Notes: a model not told the origin generated them from the sequence alone. A stretch of DNA of 64,000 nt from Scatophagus argus (GCF_020382885.2 NC_058498.1:22969001-23033000); one strand, 5' to 3'. Counted from the stretch's first letter, positions 22,900-35,625 are shown. Translations and numbers: made by a program.

Positions 22900-25800
22900 A
22901 TGCCTGAGCTGCAGACACCAAGGTAAGAATTCTAAGCATTGCACAGTATGTTGTAATTATGATGCGTTAAGTGACACATTTTTTTGACTAATTCGTTGAG
23001 GTCACCCCAGTTGCTCCCGTTTCACGTTACGCCAAGTTAGCTAACAAATGCCAAAGAAACGGCTACGTTAACGTACGCTGATGCAACTTCACGGTAGCTC
23101 GTTGATAGAAAACTACAAGTTTTATCTAGCACGCCAACCCTCTGTTGGTTCCAACACAATTAATGTCGAATATTTATGTCGTTGTACTCTTGAAAAGGTA
23201 AGCTATCCTTCTTACCGGCGTTTGTGTTCCGCCACTCTGTTGTGCAGTGCCAGTTTCTCAGCTGACTGACTGGTGGTTTTAGTTGAAGGTGGTTCATTTG
23301 ATGTTAAAATGAACCGACTGTGAAAGAGGGCTGTGAAGGTGTCAAACGTGCAGGCCACAGTCCTGATGAAACTTGGCCCATTTGTGCTAGCTGAGGGAGC
23401 CTCGTGTCATCTCACAGTTGGTGTTTAGCAGGTGGTATTCACGTTATAATGTGAAATTGATATTGGGTAGCCAGTGTTGAGATCCGTACTAAGGAGTGTG
23501 TGTGGGTTCTTGCAAATGTGCAGGAGTGTATAAAGAAATACCAAATTAATTGCCAAGTGATTGTTTTGTCTTTTTGTGCTTTTTTGTGCTGTGTTCTTAT
23601 CTCTCTCTTGCATTGCTAAACTTATATTGTCTTTCCCATGTCTTCAACGTGTCCAGGATTCACGCCGTGAACACCAGTGCTGGTAGTGGATTGGAAGGGT
23701 TCAAGGCGCATGCTGTGTTCCAGGAAATCAACAAGAAGCTGCAGGAGGTGAAGAGGAGACAGTATTGTTTGTAGTGGTCCTGTGGCAGTCTGTGCCGTGC
23801 AGCTCTATGAGCCTCATGGTGACACATTTGGATCACTTTCTGAACTTTCATTTTATAGCATGAAAATAATGTCAAGCTTATGTTGACTCAATCAGACAAA
23901 TGGTTTCCTCCAAACCTCTGTGTTTGTAAGCAGTTACCTTTGGGTGACCTCAATCGTACCAGACTCATCTCAAGCTTGTCGGCGGTGCTGTCTATGTAAT
24001 GAATGGGATTTGTCATTAATGAGAAAATGGCAACAGGGGGGAAATGGTTTAGTGTCTTTGGCAGCTGATCAGACAAACAGATTTAAAATTTTAGATGTAG
24101 AGCTTATCTTTAATAAGGGAGTGTGTTGGCCCACTTTTCTTTTATCAGTTAAATGTGGAGATAAAAGTAGATATTTCCGCTTCTATTCCGATCACAATCT
24201 TTACAGTCATATTCCCTACCTTTCGGTTATCTGATATTTATTCAGTTTTGGTGTGATGTTCTTAAACACTTCTGTTATATACATGTATGTTTAGAATATA
24301 AGAATGCATTGTGTGTATCCATGAAGTCTAACAAACCTGATGGATACACTTCTTGAATTTTCCTTCTGGGGATCAATAAGGAATTATCTCAGCTCATAAA
24401 ACATTTGAAAAGTCTGGACCCACTGATAAAAATATTGTTCCATAATGTTTTAGTAAAGGAAAACATTCAGCTTTGCAGTCTTGTAATCCTCCATTAGTTT
24501 TTGACATATTAGGGATTAAACATTTCTTTAAAACTGAACGTAACCCTGTATCGTTGGATATGGTACAACAAGCACTAGTACAAGTACTTTCGGGATTTGA
24601 AGTACTTTGATTAACATATCAAAGTACTTTAAACACATTAACCACCAGATTAATGTGCATTTTACAGAAGGAAATTACAAAAATTAACTCAATTTTGATT
24701 CCAGTATCTTCACTGGCACTCAGGGATTAAGGTTGGAAAAGTTCTTTCTTATAACTTCAGATGGTCCTTGACAGTCGTCATCATTTTGAAAACCTGGAGA
24801 CATACAGCCAGAAAAATGAAATTATTTAACAGTTATGAAACTGTTTTTCACAAACAGCGTCCTTGAACATGTTTAGTGTTGTTCACAAAGGACGGTTTTT
24901 CTGAGTAGCTGAGTATACACAAGATGTGGCGTTCTTCGATAAGATGTGATTACGCCATGAGATTGTAAGAATAGGAGGCGAAATGTAATTCGCATGCTGT
25001 AGGATTAACTGTATGTAAAAATCTCTGTGCACTTTGAACAGGAAGGCGAGCAGTTTGTGAAAAAGATCGGGGGAGTGTTTGCCTTCAAAGTGAAGGATGG
25101 ACCAGATGGACAGGAGGCGACTTGGTTTGTGGATGTGAAGAACGGCAACGGCTGCGTTCACAATGACACAGGTAAGAAGCCTCAGCTGTCTGGAGAACAG
25201 CATCAGGGCTTTCTGTTTCTGTCATCATCAATCATGTTAATATTCAACTAGGGGTGGAAAGGCAACTTAAAGTTCAAGGCCTGGGCTCACTGTTCCTGCT
25301 TCATCAAATCACTGAATAACCGTCTCTGACATGGAAGTTCCTATTTTTGAATTAAGCTCAGCTCTTGTGTCTGTACCTTGCAGCTAAGAAAGCAGATTGC
25401 ACCATTTCCATGTCAGATTCAGACTTGCTGGCCTTGATGACAGGGAAGATGAACCCACAGACTGTGAGTATTCGATCTTATCGGAAGATTGACTGGGCTG
25501 GTTTGCATGTAATATTCATGATTGTGATTCCGAGAATCCACAAGCATGTGATTGACCTTTGTCCTTTCAAGTCAAAAGTGTGTGGGTGTATTTAAATAAC
25601 ACCTGCTTGGATGTGGGCAGGAGAGGTGACCTATGGCAGGATTATCAGAAATGCAGCATAGTGATGATACAGACTCTCACTATGTTTAGTTCATGTATCG
25701 TCCATGGAGTTAACCTGATGAACCCACTAATTGTAGAGTAACACTGGACTAACAAAGATTTTGTATGAGGTCATCACTTCCATGCTTGCGTTCGTCCTCC

Positions 25801-28800
25801 CTCGTCCACATGAGCACTGCCTCTCCATCTCTCTTGCTCCCCGAGGAGTACAGTATGTGTAAAAGTGATTAAACCTGCATATTTTAGAGCGAGCTCTAGT
25901 TGCCAGATATAGTTTTATAGATATTTAACTAAATCTCACATCCTATTGTATAAAGTGGCCACAGTTATCACCTTCCTCTTAAATGCCTTAGTGTTTTTCT
26001 GCAACAAAGTCAGCGCCACGAAGAGTATAATGTCTTATAAAATTGTCTGATTTTTACACAAGGCTGTGAACAAAATTATGAGTTGATCTCATAATTAAGA
26101 TTAAGATAAGATTAAGATAATTAAGATAAGATTCTCTGGCTGAATCCATGATTAACCAATTAGTTGATAGAAAGAAAATTAGTTACCAACTATTTTAATA
26201 ATTGACACATTGTTTCAGTCTTTTTTCTTTTTTTTTTGTCGAGGCAAAAAAATGTCAAACATTTTCAGGCTTTAGCTTCTCAAATGTAAGGACCTGCTTA
26301 CATTTTTCTTTGTGATTTATGACATAAAGAGTCTTTGGGTTTTGGACTGTTGGTTGGATAAAAGAAGAAGTCTGATGAGGTCACTTTGGGTTAATTTTTT
26401 GAAGACATTTTATAGACTCAGCAATTAATCCGTTGTGAAAATAACTGCTCGATAAAGAAAATACTACATAATAGCAGCCTTCGTGTGTTTATGGTATTAT
26501 TTTTTTTCTATGGCATCAGCATAATATTTTAGGGCATAACTGAGTCATGTAGTGGCATTTACCTCTGCCTTTTCCCTGCAGTTTAACTCACCCCACCTCA
26601 TCTGTGTGTCCTGTCCAGAGGTTCTCCTATAAAGTGGAACAGATAAGCTTGCCAGTTGGATGTGGTACTAACAGGATATTTTGTTAGCGCCTGGGTGAAA
26701 CTAAGGAAACATTGAGCTGCCTCGTTATTTGCTGCCAATTTACCACCCTCAAAACTAGGGGCCATAAAATGATTGCTGCTTCGCGTCAAAACAGGAGAGA
26801 GACACGTTTTTTTGTTTTCGTTTTGTTTTGTAACGCAAGAGAGTAAAATGACGGAGATCTGTTTTACTGACTTCAGAACATAACGTGATCAGCCTCTCAG
26901 CAGCAGTTTTTCTTATTGTCAGTTTGATATAAGTAATTCAAAGCCTGATAATACTGCATCTTACTGTCGAGTTCTTTGGGTTTGTTAGCTTCAGTGCCTG
27001 CCTGAACTCGACCTGGCATAGACGACAACAGAGGGCGCTGGACGACTCCACTCGTTTTCTATCTTTATTTGAGTGTTAGCAGGTTGGTGACCTTAAACAA
27101 AGCATTTGTTATATCGGTTATCTATCCAAGTCCAATCACTTTGGAAAACAATCGTGTTCAAACCAATCTTAAAAGAATTTTGGTTGAATTGTGTTGAAAA
27201 TTGTAATCATGATTATATCATGTAGAAAATCATTGTTAATTTATATATATTATTTATTACAATTACAATTTAATACTATTGATTTTAATTTTAAATCAGA
27301 TTTTTAACAAAAGTCTTAAATCATTTTCATGTTATCATGTTATTTAGATTTTAAAGAATAAAAATAAGATGTTTCCATTTCATAAAGAATGAAACAAAAC
27401 TTTTTTGCCGACTTAAGTCCTACATCAACTAAATTTTAACACTTAATTTAAATTTTCCATCAAATTAGTTTGAGGTAATAAACTTAAATTTGACTGTCAC
27501 ACCAGTTTAGAATGTTTAAACACAATCTCCAAAAATAATTCCACTTTTTAAACTTTCAAAACGCCAATCAAATTGGAAAATCCAAGCTCATAAATTAATA
27601 ACTACCACAAATAATAACCGCACCTTACCGTGTTTAACACTAAATAAAGCAGACAGTAAATCACGCACAATCCAAAGACGCATCTGGGCGCTGATGCCCC
27701 TCATCACCGGCCGCTCTTTCTCTCTCTCCGTCCCTGCCTGCACTCACACACTTACTGATGTCACGCTGCCCTCTAGTGCGTGGCTGTCATTATTTACATA
27801 ATTCTAAACTAAAGAGGGTAGAACTAACCTCTGACGCACATGAATGGGCTGCACTGTTGCTCTGGGTGACACGTTCCTTCACAACCATGAGCACGCACAC
27901 ATTGACTCAATGACTTTTGACTCAAAGCCACACATACCGTTTTATTTATTTATTTTTTTTGTCCTCAGAGCTCTCTTAAAAAAGAGATCCTAATCTCAAT
28001 GAGACAGACTGATTAATTAAAGATTAAATAAATAAATATGTATGTGACAGTAGTTGACAGATGTTTTTCCTCAGCAGGAACCAGTGGGTTTGGGAGCCAA
28101 ACAGGTTAGGGGAAATGCAAAGTACCAGGAGGCAGACTGATGTATTATTGGTTTAGTTTCTTTTTTCATGAGATTTGTTGTACCAGAAAATAACACTGAT
28201 CCTTTGATTTAGTCACAAATATAGATGATGGTGAGTGATAAACTTCAAATACATACGCAAGTTTTCAGTGATGATTATATGAAACCTTTATTTTCTGAAA
28301 TTCTCAGCTCATTCTTGTTTTTCTTGCTGTGTGCAGTAATGTTTTCCAACTGAGTTATGGAAAATCCAGTGACTCATGAGGCCCACCATGAGTGCTGTGA
28401 TCAGACACCTCTTTGCACTCAGGTGCTCATGTACAGTGACAGCATGGGCGCCTGAAAAGCTGTCCCTGCGCTGTTAGTTGTGCTTGTTCCTCTTCTTCTT
28501 TCTGCATGATGTTTTCAATACAAAGACAAATGTATCTGTTTCTGTCTCATACCCACACAAGAGATGGATCGTATTGCTTCTGAGAACTGAGTCAATATTC
28601 TAAGAATCTCTGCTCTCAGAGTGGTCAAATTTTTACCTCCTGATCTGATTTAGGTTTTCATTTCTCTTTCTTTTTCTTTTGCGCTTCAACCCACAAACAT
28701 TTCTCTGACTCTACCCCCTCTTTGTCTGTGTGCCATGCAGTTTCCTGACATTTTATAAGCTGTTGTTGCCATTGCTCCACTTACCCAGGGTTGAGTTAAT

Positions 28801-28999
28801 CTCTTACGGTAACACTTAAAACCAGCAGCACGTAGTTCACTTCAGTGCAGACTTGAGATTCAGAACTGTCTGGATGACATTTTTCACCCTCTGTTGTTCG
28901 CAGGCGTTTTTCCAGGGCAAGCTGAAGATCACAGGGAACATGGGACTGGCCATGAAGCTTCAAAACCTGCAGCTGCAGCCAGGCAAAGCCAAGCTGTAG
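22900..28999 (+). CDS. scp2: Short sterol carrier protein 2 (SCP2 domain only)
   Basis: Five exons: 22900-22922, 23657-23747, 25042-25171, 25384-25463 and 28904-28999. They total 420 nt and give 139 residues, close to human pro-SCP2 (143). It covers [40 protein letters not shown] and the end [20 protein letters not shown]. The C-terminal AKL is a peroxisomal targeting signal type 1. The protein binds and transfers sterols, fatty acyl-CoAs and phospholipids and supports peroxisomal oxidation of branched chains. Its own first exon (MPELQTPR) follows a CpG-rich flank. No thiolase exons were found upstream, so this is a stand-alone SCP2-domain gene. It could be the teleost duplicate often called scp2b, but the suffix cannot be fixed from this window. 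The last intron (3.4 kb) is full of repeats. Confidence 0.93.
24355..24390 (+). repeat. LINE-type 3' tail fragment
   Basis: GAATTTTCCTTCTGGGGATC followed by AATAAGGAATTATC resembles the 'ggggatcaataaagtatct' end of fish non-LTR elements. It lies in scp2 intron 2 and is only about 35 bases long. Confidence 0.4.
24600..24629. repeat. Perfect 12-bp inverted repeat
   Basis: AAGTACTTTGAT at 24600-24611 is followed, after six bases (TAACAT), by its exact reverse complement at 24618-24629. It is in scp2 intron 2. It may be part of a decayed foldback element, because further GTACTT words precede it at about 24585. Confidence 0.8.
26140..26460 (+). repeat. Teleost interspersed repeat (TTTGGGTTTTGGACTG family)
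   Basis: A near full-length, diverged copy of a repeat I recognise from many fish genomes. It opens with TTAACCAATTAGTTGATAG and continues GCTTCTCAAATGTAAGGA, TTTGGGTTTTGGACTGTTGG and GACATTTTATAGACTCAGCA. Its ends carry AATTAGTTGAT and CAGCAATTAATCC, relics of the family's alternating ATTAATCGATTAAT ends. It is in scp2 intron 4. No coding capacity is seen. Confidence 0.65.
27025..27038 (+). promoter_or_regulatory. CTCF-like motif (plus orientation)
   Basis: ACAACAGAGGGCGC fits the CTCF core CCASYAGRKGGCRS at 12 of 14 positions by hand comparison. It sits in a small GC island inside the AT-rich last intron of scp2. Binding is inferred, not shown. Confidence 0.4.
27766..27779 (-). promoter_or_regulatory. 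CTCF-like motif (minus orientation)
   Basis: CTGCCCTCTAGTGC is the reverse complement of GCACTAGAGGGCAG, matching the CTCF core at 13 of 14 positions. It lies 740 bases from the plus-oriented site at 27025, so the two point toward each other. The flank at 27660-27780 is CpG-richer than the rest of the intron. Confidence 0.45.
27970..28040 (+). repeat. LINE-type 3' tail
   Basis: CTCTTAAAAAAGAGATCCTA, then ATCTCAATGAGACAGACTG, then an AAATAAATAAATA end resembles the 'gagattcttgatctcaatgag..gttaaataaa' 3' tail of a fish LINE. Only the tail is present, in scp2 intron 4. Confidence 0.5.
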
Positions 29000-29555
29000 A
29001 TGAGACATCAAGCGGTTACTACACCTCTTAACACTGAATATAATTAACTAAAGAGAGTTTAACAGCAAGTCTGGTTTTCGGATAAATGTCAGAGGTCTGT
29101 AAACATTCTCATCACCGGACTGAACCACTTTTCCTACCAATGACCTCAGTGACTTTCCAGGGGATTAGACAGCAGCCCTACCAATCTAACTGGAGAGTAA
29201 GAATAGATGGACAGATAATTAATTCTCTAATCATGTTATTCTCACAATAACACCGGAGTAGACACAGATGCTCCTGACCAATTCAGTTTAGCTCCACTTT
29301 TCAATAACCCTCCAAAGTCTGTTGCTAATGAGATCTTTGAGTGTATAGTGTGTGGAAATGTTTTGATTAGAACAGATTTACTACATTTTCCACAATCATA
29401 GTGACAACAGTCTAAGTGCCTCTTCATCTTTAGACTTAAAGTTAGCTCTAAGGTTTTTAGTCTACAACATAGAAATGTTCTTCACTGTGGCTACCCAACA
29501 TTTTAATGGAGGGTTGTGATTTTCTGCAGTGCTATCTGTAAGAAGATTTCTACTA

Positions 29556-29561
29556 AATAAA
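29556..29561 (+). terminator. scp2: scp2 polyadenylation signal
   Basis: AATAAA about 560 bases after the scp2 stop, followed by a GT/T-rich stretch (GTTGTCTTTGCTG). It is the best candidate signal for this gene. Confidence 0.55.
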
Positions 29562-32500
29562 GTTGTCTTTGCTGCAACGTCCTTTGGGTGGTCTTGACAT
29601 GGGTCTGCTTTTTCTTAAGCAGTAATTTTAGCACACACTAATTTTACCAACTTAAACAAAAAAGGCAGAACACGTAATATGTGAAATGGCACATAAAACT
29701 GTTTTTTTTTTTCTTCTTGACTTTTATGATCAAATGGTAATGCTGAGTTTATGCATGTTAAAATGGAAATATTGGCCAGATGTCTCAACATAAGCTTCGG
29801 TGTTGATTCAGTGTGAGGTGTAGACATTAAAACTTGTGTGATCACACTCTTCTTGGCACCACAAGATATTAACACACACAAATGACTCCAGCATGATTTA
29901 GGAGTCCTGTTTGAGGTTATATTAGGGTAACCTTACATGATAATTGTCTGTTCAGATCGGACACGACAGTACTTGGATGTCCCTGTCAAGCAGTCTGGGC
30001 CCCTTTCGGGGGACCATGCTCTTTTCCGGCACTGCAGCGACCTGATTCCAGACTGCCACGCTGTAGTTTTTCCTTTGTAAATGGAGGAGCATGACTAAAA
30101 GACAAATCTGTTAACTAATCTGACCCAGATTCCACTTCAGCTTTGGCTTGGCTCTTGTAATTTTCTAGGTCTTACTCACAGTGGAGTTTTTTCATTGGTC
30201 ACAAATGACTACTTGTATGTAAGAGATTTCAGAACTTATCCAATGTTTTGCATCAAACGTTTATTTAAAACATGATTCTCTGGTGGAAAAAATCAAGAAT
30301 GTGGCCATGTTAATGTGAAATGCATCCAAATTGAATTAAAAAACTTGTGGTAAAAATCCTTAGAGAAATTGCTGAATTATAGATGTTTTCTCAATCATCA
30401 TCCACTTCTGCTCCACAAAATGACTACTTAAAGGGGCATTGAACCAGCTTTACACATGAAGTTCACTTAATTAACAAAAATGTGTTTTATGGCTGTGGAT
30501 CAGTTCACCGTGAGCCCACAAAACATTTTTAGCAACAAAATAAGAATACATTGACATTTCGCAAAAACAACACTTAATTACCTTTTATTGCGGTACTTCA
30601 AACTCAATGCAGCTTGACTGGTTGGCAGAGACACACAATGGTAATTCTTTGTGGATAGCCTAAAATGTTAGCCCAAGATTTAACCTGCCTCACACCAAGC
30701 GTAACTTCAGACAGAGAAAATGTTTTCATTTGTGTTTTTGTGATCACTGCTTTATGAAGATGCACTTAAATTGCTGCGCCTAACTGCTGGCACGAAAATA
30801 TAAATAGTATTCTACATACTGTAGTCAGTGTAGTTTGCATAATTTTCTAAGCTTTACAAATGAAACTAGCTTGTACTGCCAACTGTAAGGGCATTCTGAT
30901 GTTAGCATGAGCACAGCACAAATTCAAAGCAGTAACCTTGTACAAAACAATATTTGCCTCTCTCCTTTGTGGAAAAGTCATGAATACACACTCGGTGTTG
31001 TGATATGTTTGCATTAAGGCTTTAAACTATCTTCCATAATGTCCCTGCTTGCTCTGTTGTCAACATGACCTCGACCTGCATAAAGTGTTTGCTACTTTCC
31101 ATGAGTTATGTAACACAGCAGTGATTCTGCTTGTGTACAGGTCATTACTCTCCTAGAAACTGATTATCTGATGCAGGTTGTGTGTTGTATGATTCCAAAA
31201 ACCCAGCGCTGTGTTTGGAACAAGCACAAGATGAACTGGGTAGTCTGTAGCAGCCATAACAACCAAATAAACATATGTAATAAATATCACACTTAGCAGG
31301 GTTGGTGGAGCAGTAATGTCCAGGAGAGCAGCAGCTGAGAAGCTTTATTAGACACTTCACATTACATTACATTACAAACACACTCTGGAGGGAAACTTTG
31401 CTCTGCTTTTACATAATATGAAAGAGCTGCTCTTAAAAGAGCAGTGCTCAGGGGAAAATAGAGTATAATATGAAAAGTATTAGTTCATAAAAATTTGGAC
31501 AGCTGTGTGGAAAGAAAATAGGCAATATCCCAGCTGTAACTGATAGAAACAAAGAATTTTTATGCTGGATCTGTTTGACTATATGTGTCCATGCTTTAAC
31601 ACAGCAAGGGACAAGATATAGATATGTCCACATTTTCTCCTAAAACATAGAGATCAGGGGTCATAAGATTCCCTACTGGTGTATATAATAGCTCACACAA
31701 TCCCTGTTGTTGTGCGCAGCGTCCTGGAGAATGACATGAAACATAAGAATGTGTAACATGTTCAAAACTGTTGTAAAACCAATCTGTTGGAAGGGCCATT
31801 CTTTTGAGAAAGCTCTCTGAACATGTTCCAGTGAAACAGTGGAAACATGTAACAGTGACCAGAGCCCCTCTGAGGGAGAAACAGCCTGCCAAAAAACATG
31901 TTGAGTAATAATGAGAGCATGGATTAAAGTGTGCTCTCTCCTACTCTCAGGAGGATGTTCAAGGCTACAAATCAAAGTCTCTGTGTGTCTCTCTCAGCCT
32001 GAAAATGACAGCTCAGCAGGTATGTGATCAGTCAGTGAGACTCTCAAAGCCCCATCAGACTCACTAACCACAGTAACCACCCAGTATCTTCCATCCCAGT
32101 CCCAGCATTCATCACTGTCTTCATTCTAATCTACACCCAGTGGAGTGCAGTGCAGTTCCAGTATAAACAGTTTCAAGAGGGAGATTTACTACAGGCCACT
32201 TCAAGATTCACTGTGATTGTTCAGTTTTGAGTAAGTCCAGATGCACTTGATTTAAGAAAAAAAATAAGCTATAGGATTCACTGGTGAAGAAAGATTGTGT
32301 ATATGTCCCTTAAGTGATCCCTTGCATTTTGAGGCCACTTTCACTTCACTCTATAATGTAGAGAGCAACCAGGGATTTCTATTGTATTAAAACTTTGTCC
32401 TTTTTTTTTAACTGTAGCAAATACACACTTTCAGCATTTCTCTTTCCGGAAACATCTGAGCTATTCACAGTAAAAATGTCAGCTACTTTCTAGTACAATA

Positions 32501-32604
32501 TTGGAAAAGAATGAGAGGAAATGTGGGGAAATATGGGACCTGTATTACTGTTATACTACATGAAATCTAAATTGTTTAACTTTATAGAAAATACACCAGG
32601 GTGC

Positions 32605-32870
32605 ATTTATGCTGCTTTTCTTTTCCGGTTTGGACATGTTCAGAGGAGGGATAGTGAATATACTGGTCGAAGGGTGCTGAGGTTAGATCTGCCCGGCAGG
32701 AGGTCTAGAGGATGACCAAAGAAGGGGTTTATGGATGTAATGAAGGAGAACATGAAGGTAGTTGGTGTGAGGGAAGAGGATACAGAGGATAAGGCGAGAT
32801 GGTAGCAGATGATTTGCTGTGGCGACCTCTGAGGGGAACAGCTGAAAGGAAAAGAAGGAAGTGAGGTTGC
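32605..32870 (+). mobile_element. LINE 3' ORF fragment (RTE-like)
   Basis: In translation this reads FGHVQRRDSEYTGRRVL, then PGRRSRG, PKKGFMDVMKENMKVVGV, REEDTED and a CGDL end. That is the C-terminal end of a fish LINE reverse-transcriptase protein, where 'GHVxRR' and 'RWRxxIxCGDP' are typical. A stop (TGA) interrupts the frame right after RSRG, and further stops follow, so it is a decayed 5'-truncated copy. I favour the RTE clade but cannot exclude another non-LTR clade. Confidence 0.65.
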
Positions 32871-32999
32871 TAGGCAGTCAGTGTAAAATTCAGGATGTCA
32901 CAGCACCCAGCCAAAAATTATTAGCATATAACCCCCAGTAAAAACAAAACAAACAAAAAACACAAACACAGTTTGTTAGTTACAGTTTGAACAAACACG

Positions 33000-33238
33000 A
33001 TAGGCCTATGGCATGTTAGTTGATTAATTAGTGACCTTTAGAGGTGCTGGTATGCCAAATTTGTTAACATTGGACAGAACCAGGCTAGGCTGTTTCTGCA
33101 TGTCTCATAATGCTAAGCTAAGCTAACTGTCTCCTCACTATCTTCATTTTCAATGTATCAAAAAAGTGGAACTGATCCACTTGTTTAATTCAAAACCACT
33201 AATAAAGTGTATTTCCCAAAATATTGATAGTACAAATG
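33000..33238 (-). repeat. Teleost interspersed repeat, copy 2 (reverse)
   Basis: Reverse-direction copy of the family at 8500-8842. Landmarks are TTAATTAGTGACCTTTAGAG, GGACAGAACCAGGCTAGGCTG, TGCTAAGCTAAGCTAACTG and GTATTTCCCAAAATATTG. It is truncated and diverged. Confidence 0.7.
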
Positions 33239-35369
33239 TCAAAAAGTCAGATTAAGTCTGATTAAGTCATTTGACCAAATAGTTAAAATATTTTGGCTTT
33301 GTAAGGCAGTGTGGATGCTTTTGTTTTTAGGGTGTTTTACTACAGCATCTAAACTTTTTTTTTTTTTGATAATGCATCATCTCAGAGCTCTTGCATTCAA
33401 ATGTGAAGTTCAGTGTCAGTCACAGTGAACTGTGCTAATGCATCTTAATGGTAGCAGATGTTCACACACTGTCTAGCAGGAGGTGGGCCTGTTTAAAAGC
33501 GGCCTAATCCAGAAACACATGGGACATTAGATCATTATCCTGTTGGCCCTTTTTGGCAGGCTACTCTTTCACTTTGATATTTTTTTTTAACGAACAGCTC
33601 ATATGTCTTTTCCCCAGATGAAAGTTATCTCAGAACATGTTGCTTTTTTCAGCTTGATAGCATATTTTACCAACAATCTCCTCCACATCAGTGGTTTTGA
33701 GATTCAGTTTTAACTCAGATTTATACCCAGCTTATCAATTTAAAATGATCAGGCCTCATATTCTGAGTCCATTGTAAGAATCTCACTTGAATCATGTGAA
33801 CCATTTCATTGCTTTAAAACTCAACAGATTTGCTATACTGAGGGGAAAAAAAAGTCAAATCTTGGGAAAACAATATGAGAATAAAAGGAAAGAATTTGTG
33901 TCTTTGGCTTCCATTCAGGTCGGAGCTGTCTCTCTTACTCACTCCCTTCCTTTTCACTCTCGCCTGTTCCCCTTCCTTTCTCTTGACTTTCTCTCTCCCA
34001 CTCCCACTCTCTCCCACATCTGGAGGGTATCTGGTGTGGGTAAGTGACTTCTCGCCTGCTATGGGACAGCGCGTGTTGGGACGGGACGTCAGACTTCAGT
34101 GCGTTTCAGCAAACGTCTGTCGAAAAGGTAAAGTTATAAACGGGAACAATGCTTTTGTAGACTTTACTGCTGCATGTTTTATGGGTGGCTGTGACGCTAT
34201 ATGAAGCTTAGACAGAGCCTTAAGTGTCAGCATCATTCATCCATGCATGACAATTCTGGCATGGGTATTTCAGACAATCCAGACTACTTAGCAGTGCAGT
34301 AAAGCCACTTCATGACCTCTGCTTGGCCGAGAAACAAAATGATGACATTTAAAAAGCTCAGCACCTCTGTTGATAGTCTGTTAATAATCTGTCCTCACTT
34401 CAGGTCTTTAAATTATAGGGTAACATGAGAGTACTGTTGACTTTAAACTCTTCTCTGACCCATGGGTTGTATGTTTTTATTCTAACCACATCATACAGTA
34501 AGTGCGGGAAAGTGCACAGCCTTTTATTTTTCACTTGCTCGCTTTGTGTATGCATGCTGCTGTGCGTACGTGTTTTCCAGTTTCTCTGGTAGACAAACCA
34601 CTTCTGATAAATGGCTTTCAGACGTTTGCCTTGAAACCTACCTAGAAAGTCCATTTAGTATTTCTCCACCAACATTAGTGGAGATGATTATAGAGCGTTT
34701 TCCTGGCTTCACAAAACCACTTTCCTCTCAAAAGACTGCTGTCCGTGTGTTTGCCAGACAATTGTAATTAAGGCAAGATAATCGTTCATATATATATTGG
34801 ACAGCAAAGGGAGAGAGCGAACTGTAAAGGCTGATGCTCTTTTTTCTAATGATCCCTTGCAGTTGGTGAGGACTGAAGCTTCAGACTCAGCAGAGAGAAA
34901 AGGCAGAGAGCCTGCTGTCTTTTGTTGTCTGCCTGGTGCGTGAACAATGCAAATTCAACATCAATTCAGTACTTTCCAAGACATAATGATACAGAAAGGG
35001 CCAGAGATCCATGAAACTGTAGTACGCATGTGTGTATTTTGCTTGCTTTAAAGGGTTTCTCCAGTGACTTAATATTGCAATTACATAAGGTGGAGGTACT
35101 TGAGAGAGACAGGTAAGAAATAATAATTTAAAAAAAAACGTTAAAAACTGTTTAATCATGGGCGAAATATCCAAAATTTTAGTCTAAATTATCCCAAATT
35201 GGTCAAGCCACCAGAACCCTGCATCCTACATTTCTGATAATGTCACTCAAAAATATCCATCATTACAACTTCCCTGGCTGCTAAATGACCACATCTTTCA
35301 AACTCCACCCCTTCAGTTTGTAACACAGGCTTACTGTTATTATAGTTTTGCAGACATCTGGGCATGAAC

Positions 35370-35625
35370 CAGAAAGGTCAGGGGATCAGCAAAGTACAAT
35401 TCGTCGTGAGGGGAATATGAATGTTTGCACCAGATTTCCTGGCAGTCGATTCAATAGTTAATGAGACACTTCATGTAAAACCACAAACGTCAGCCTCAAA
35501 GTGGTGCGAAATGAAAAGTAGAAGTCAGGAAATCAACAATGTCAGCTATATTTATCCTCTCAAAGCCATCCATCTAATAGTTGTTAAGATGCTTCATTCT
35601 GGACCATCCCTTGAGGCATATTCCT
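35370..35625 (+). repeat. Teleost interspersed repeat (GTCAGGGGATCA family), copy 1
   Basis: Landmarks are GGTCAGGGGATCAGCAAAGT, ATGAATGTTTGCACCAGAT, CACAAACGTCAGCCTCA, CCATCCATCTAATAGTTGTT and TTCTGGACCA. This family is frequent in teleost introns and is internally duplicated. A second copy is at 39620-39985. Confidence 0.65.

Noticed and set aside
32521-32715. Plus-strand open frame of 64 codons as a host gene
   Set aside because: Its second half is the decayed LINE reverse-transcriptase end (GHVQRR), so it belongs to the mobile element.
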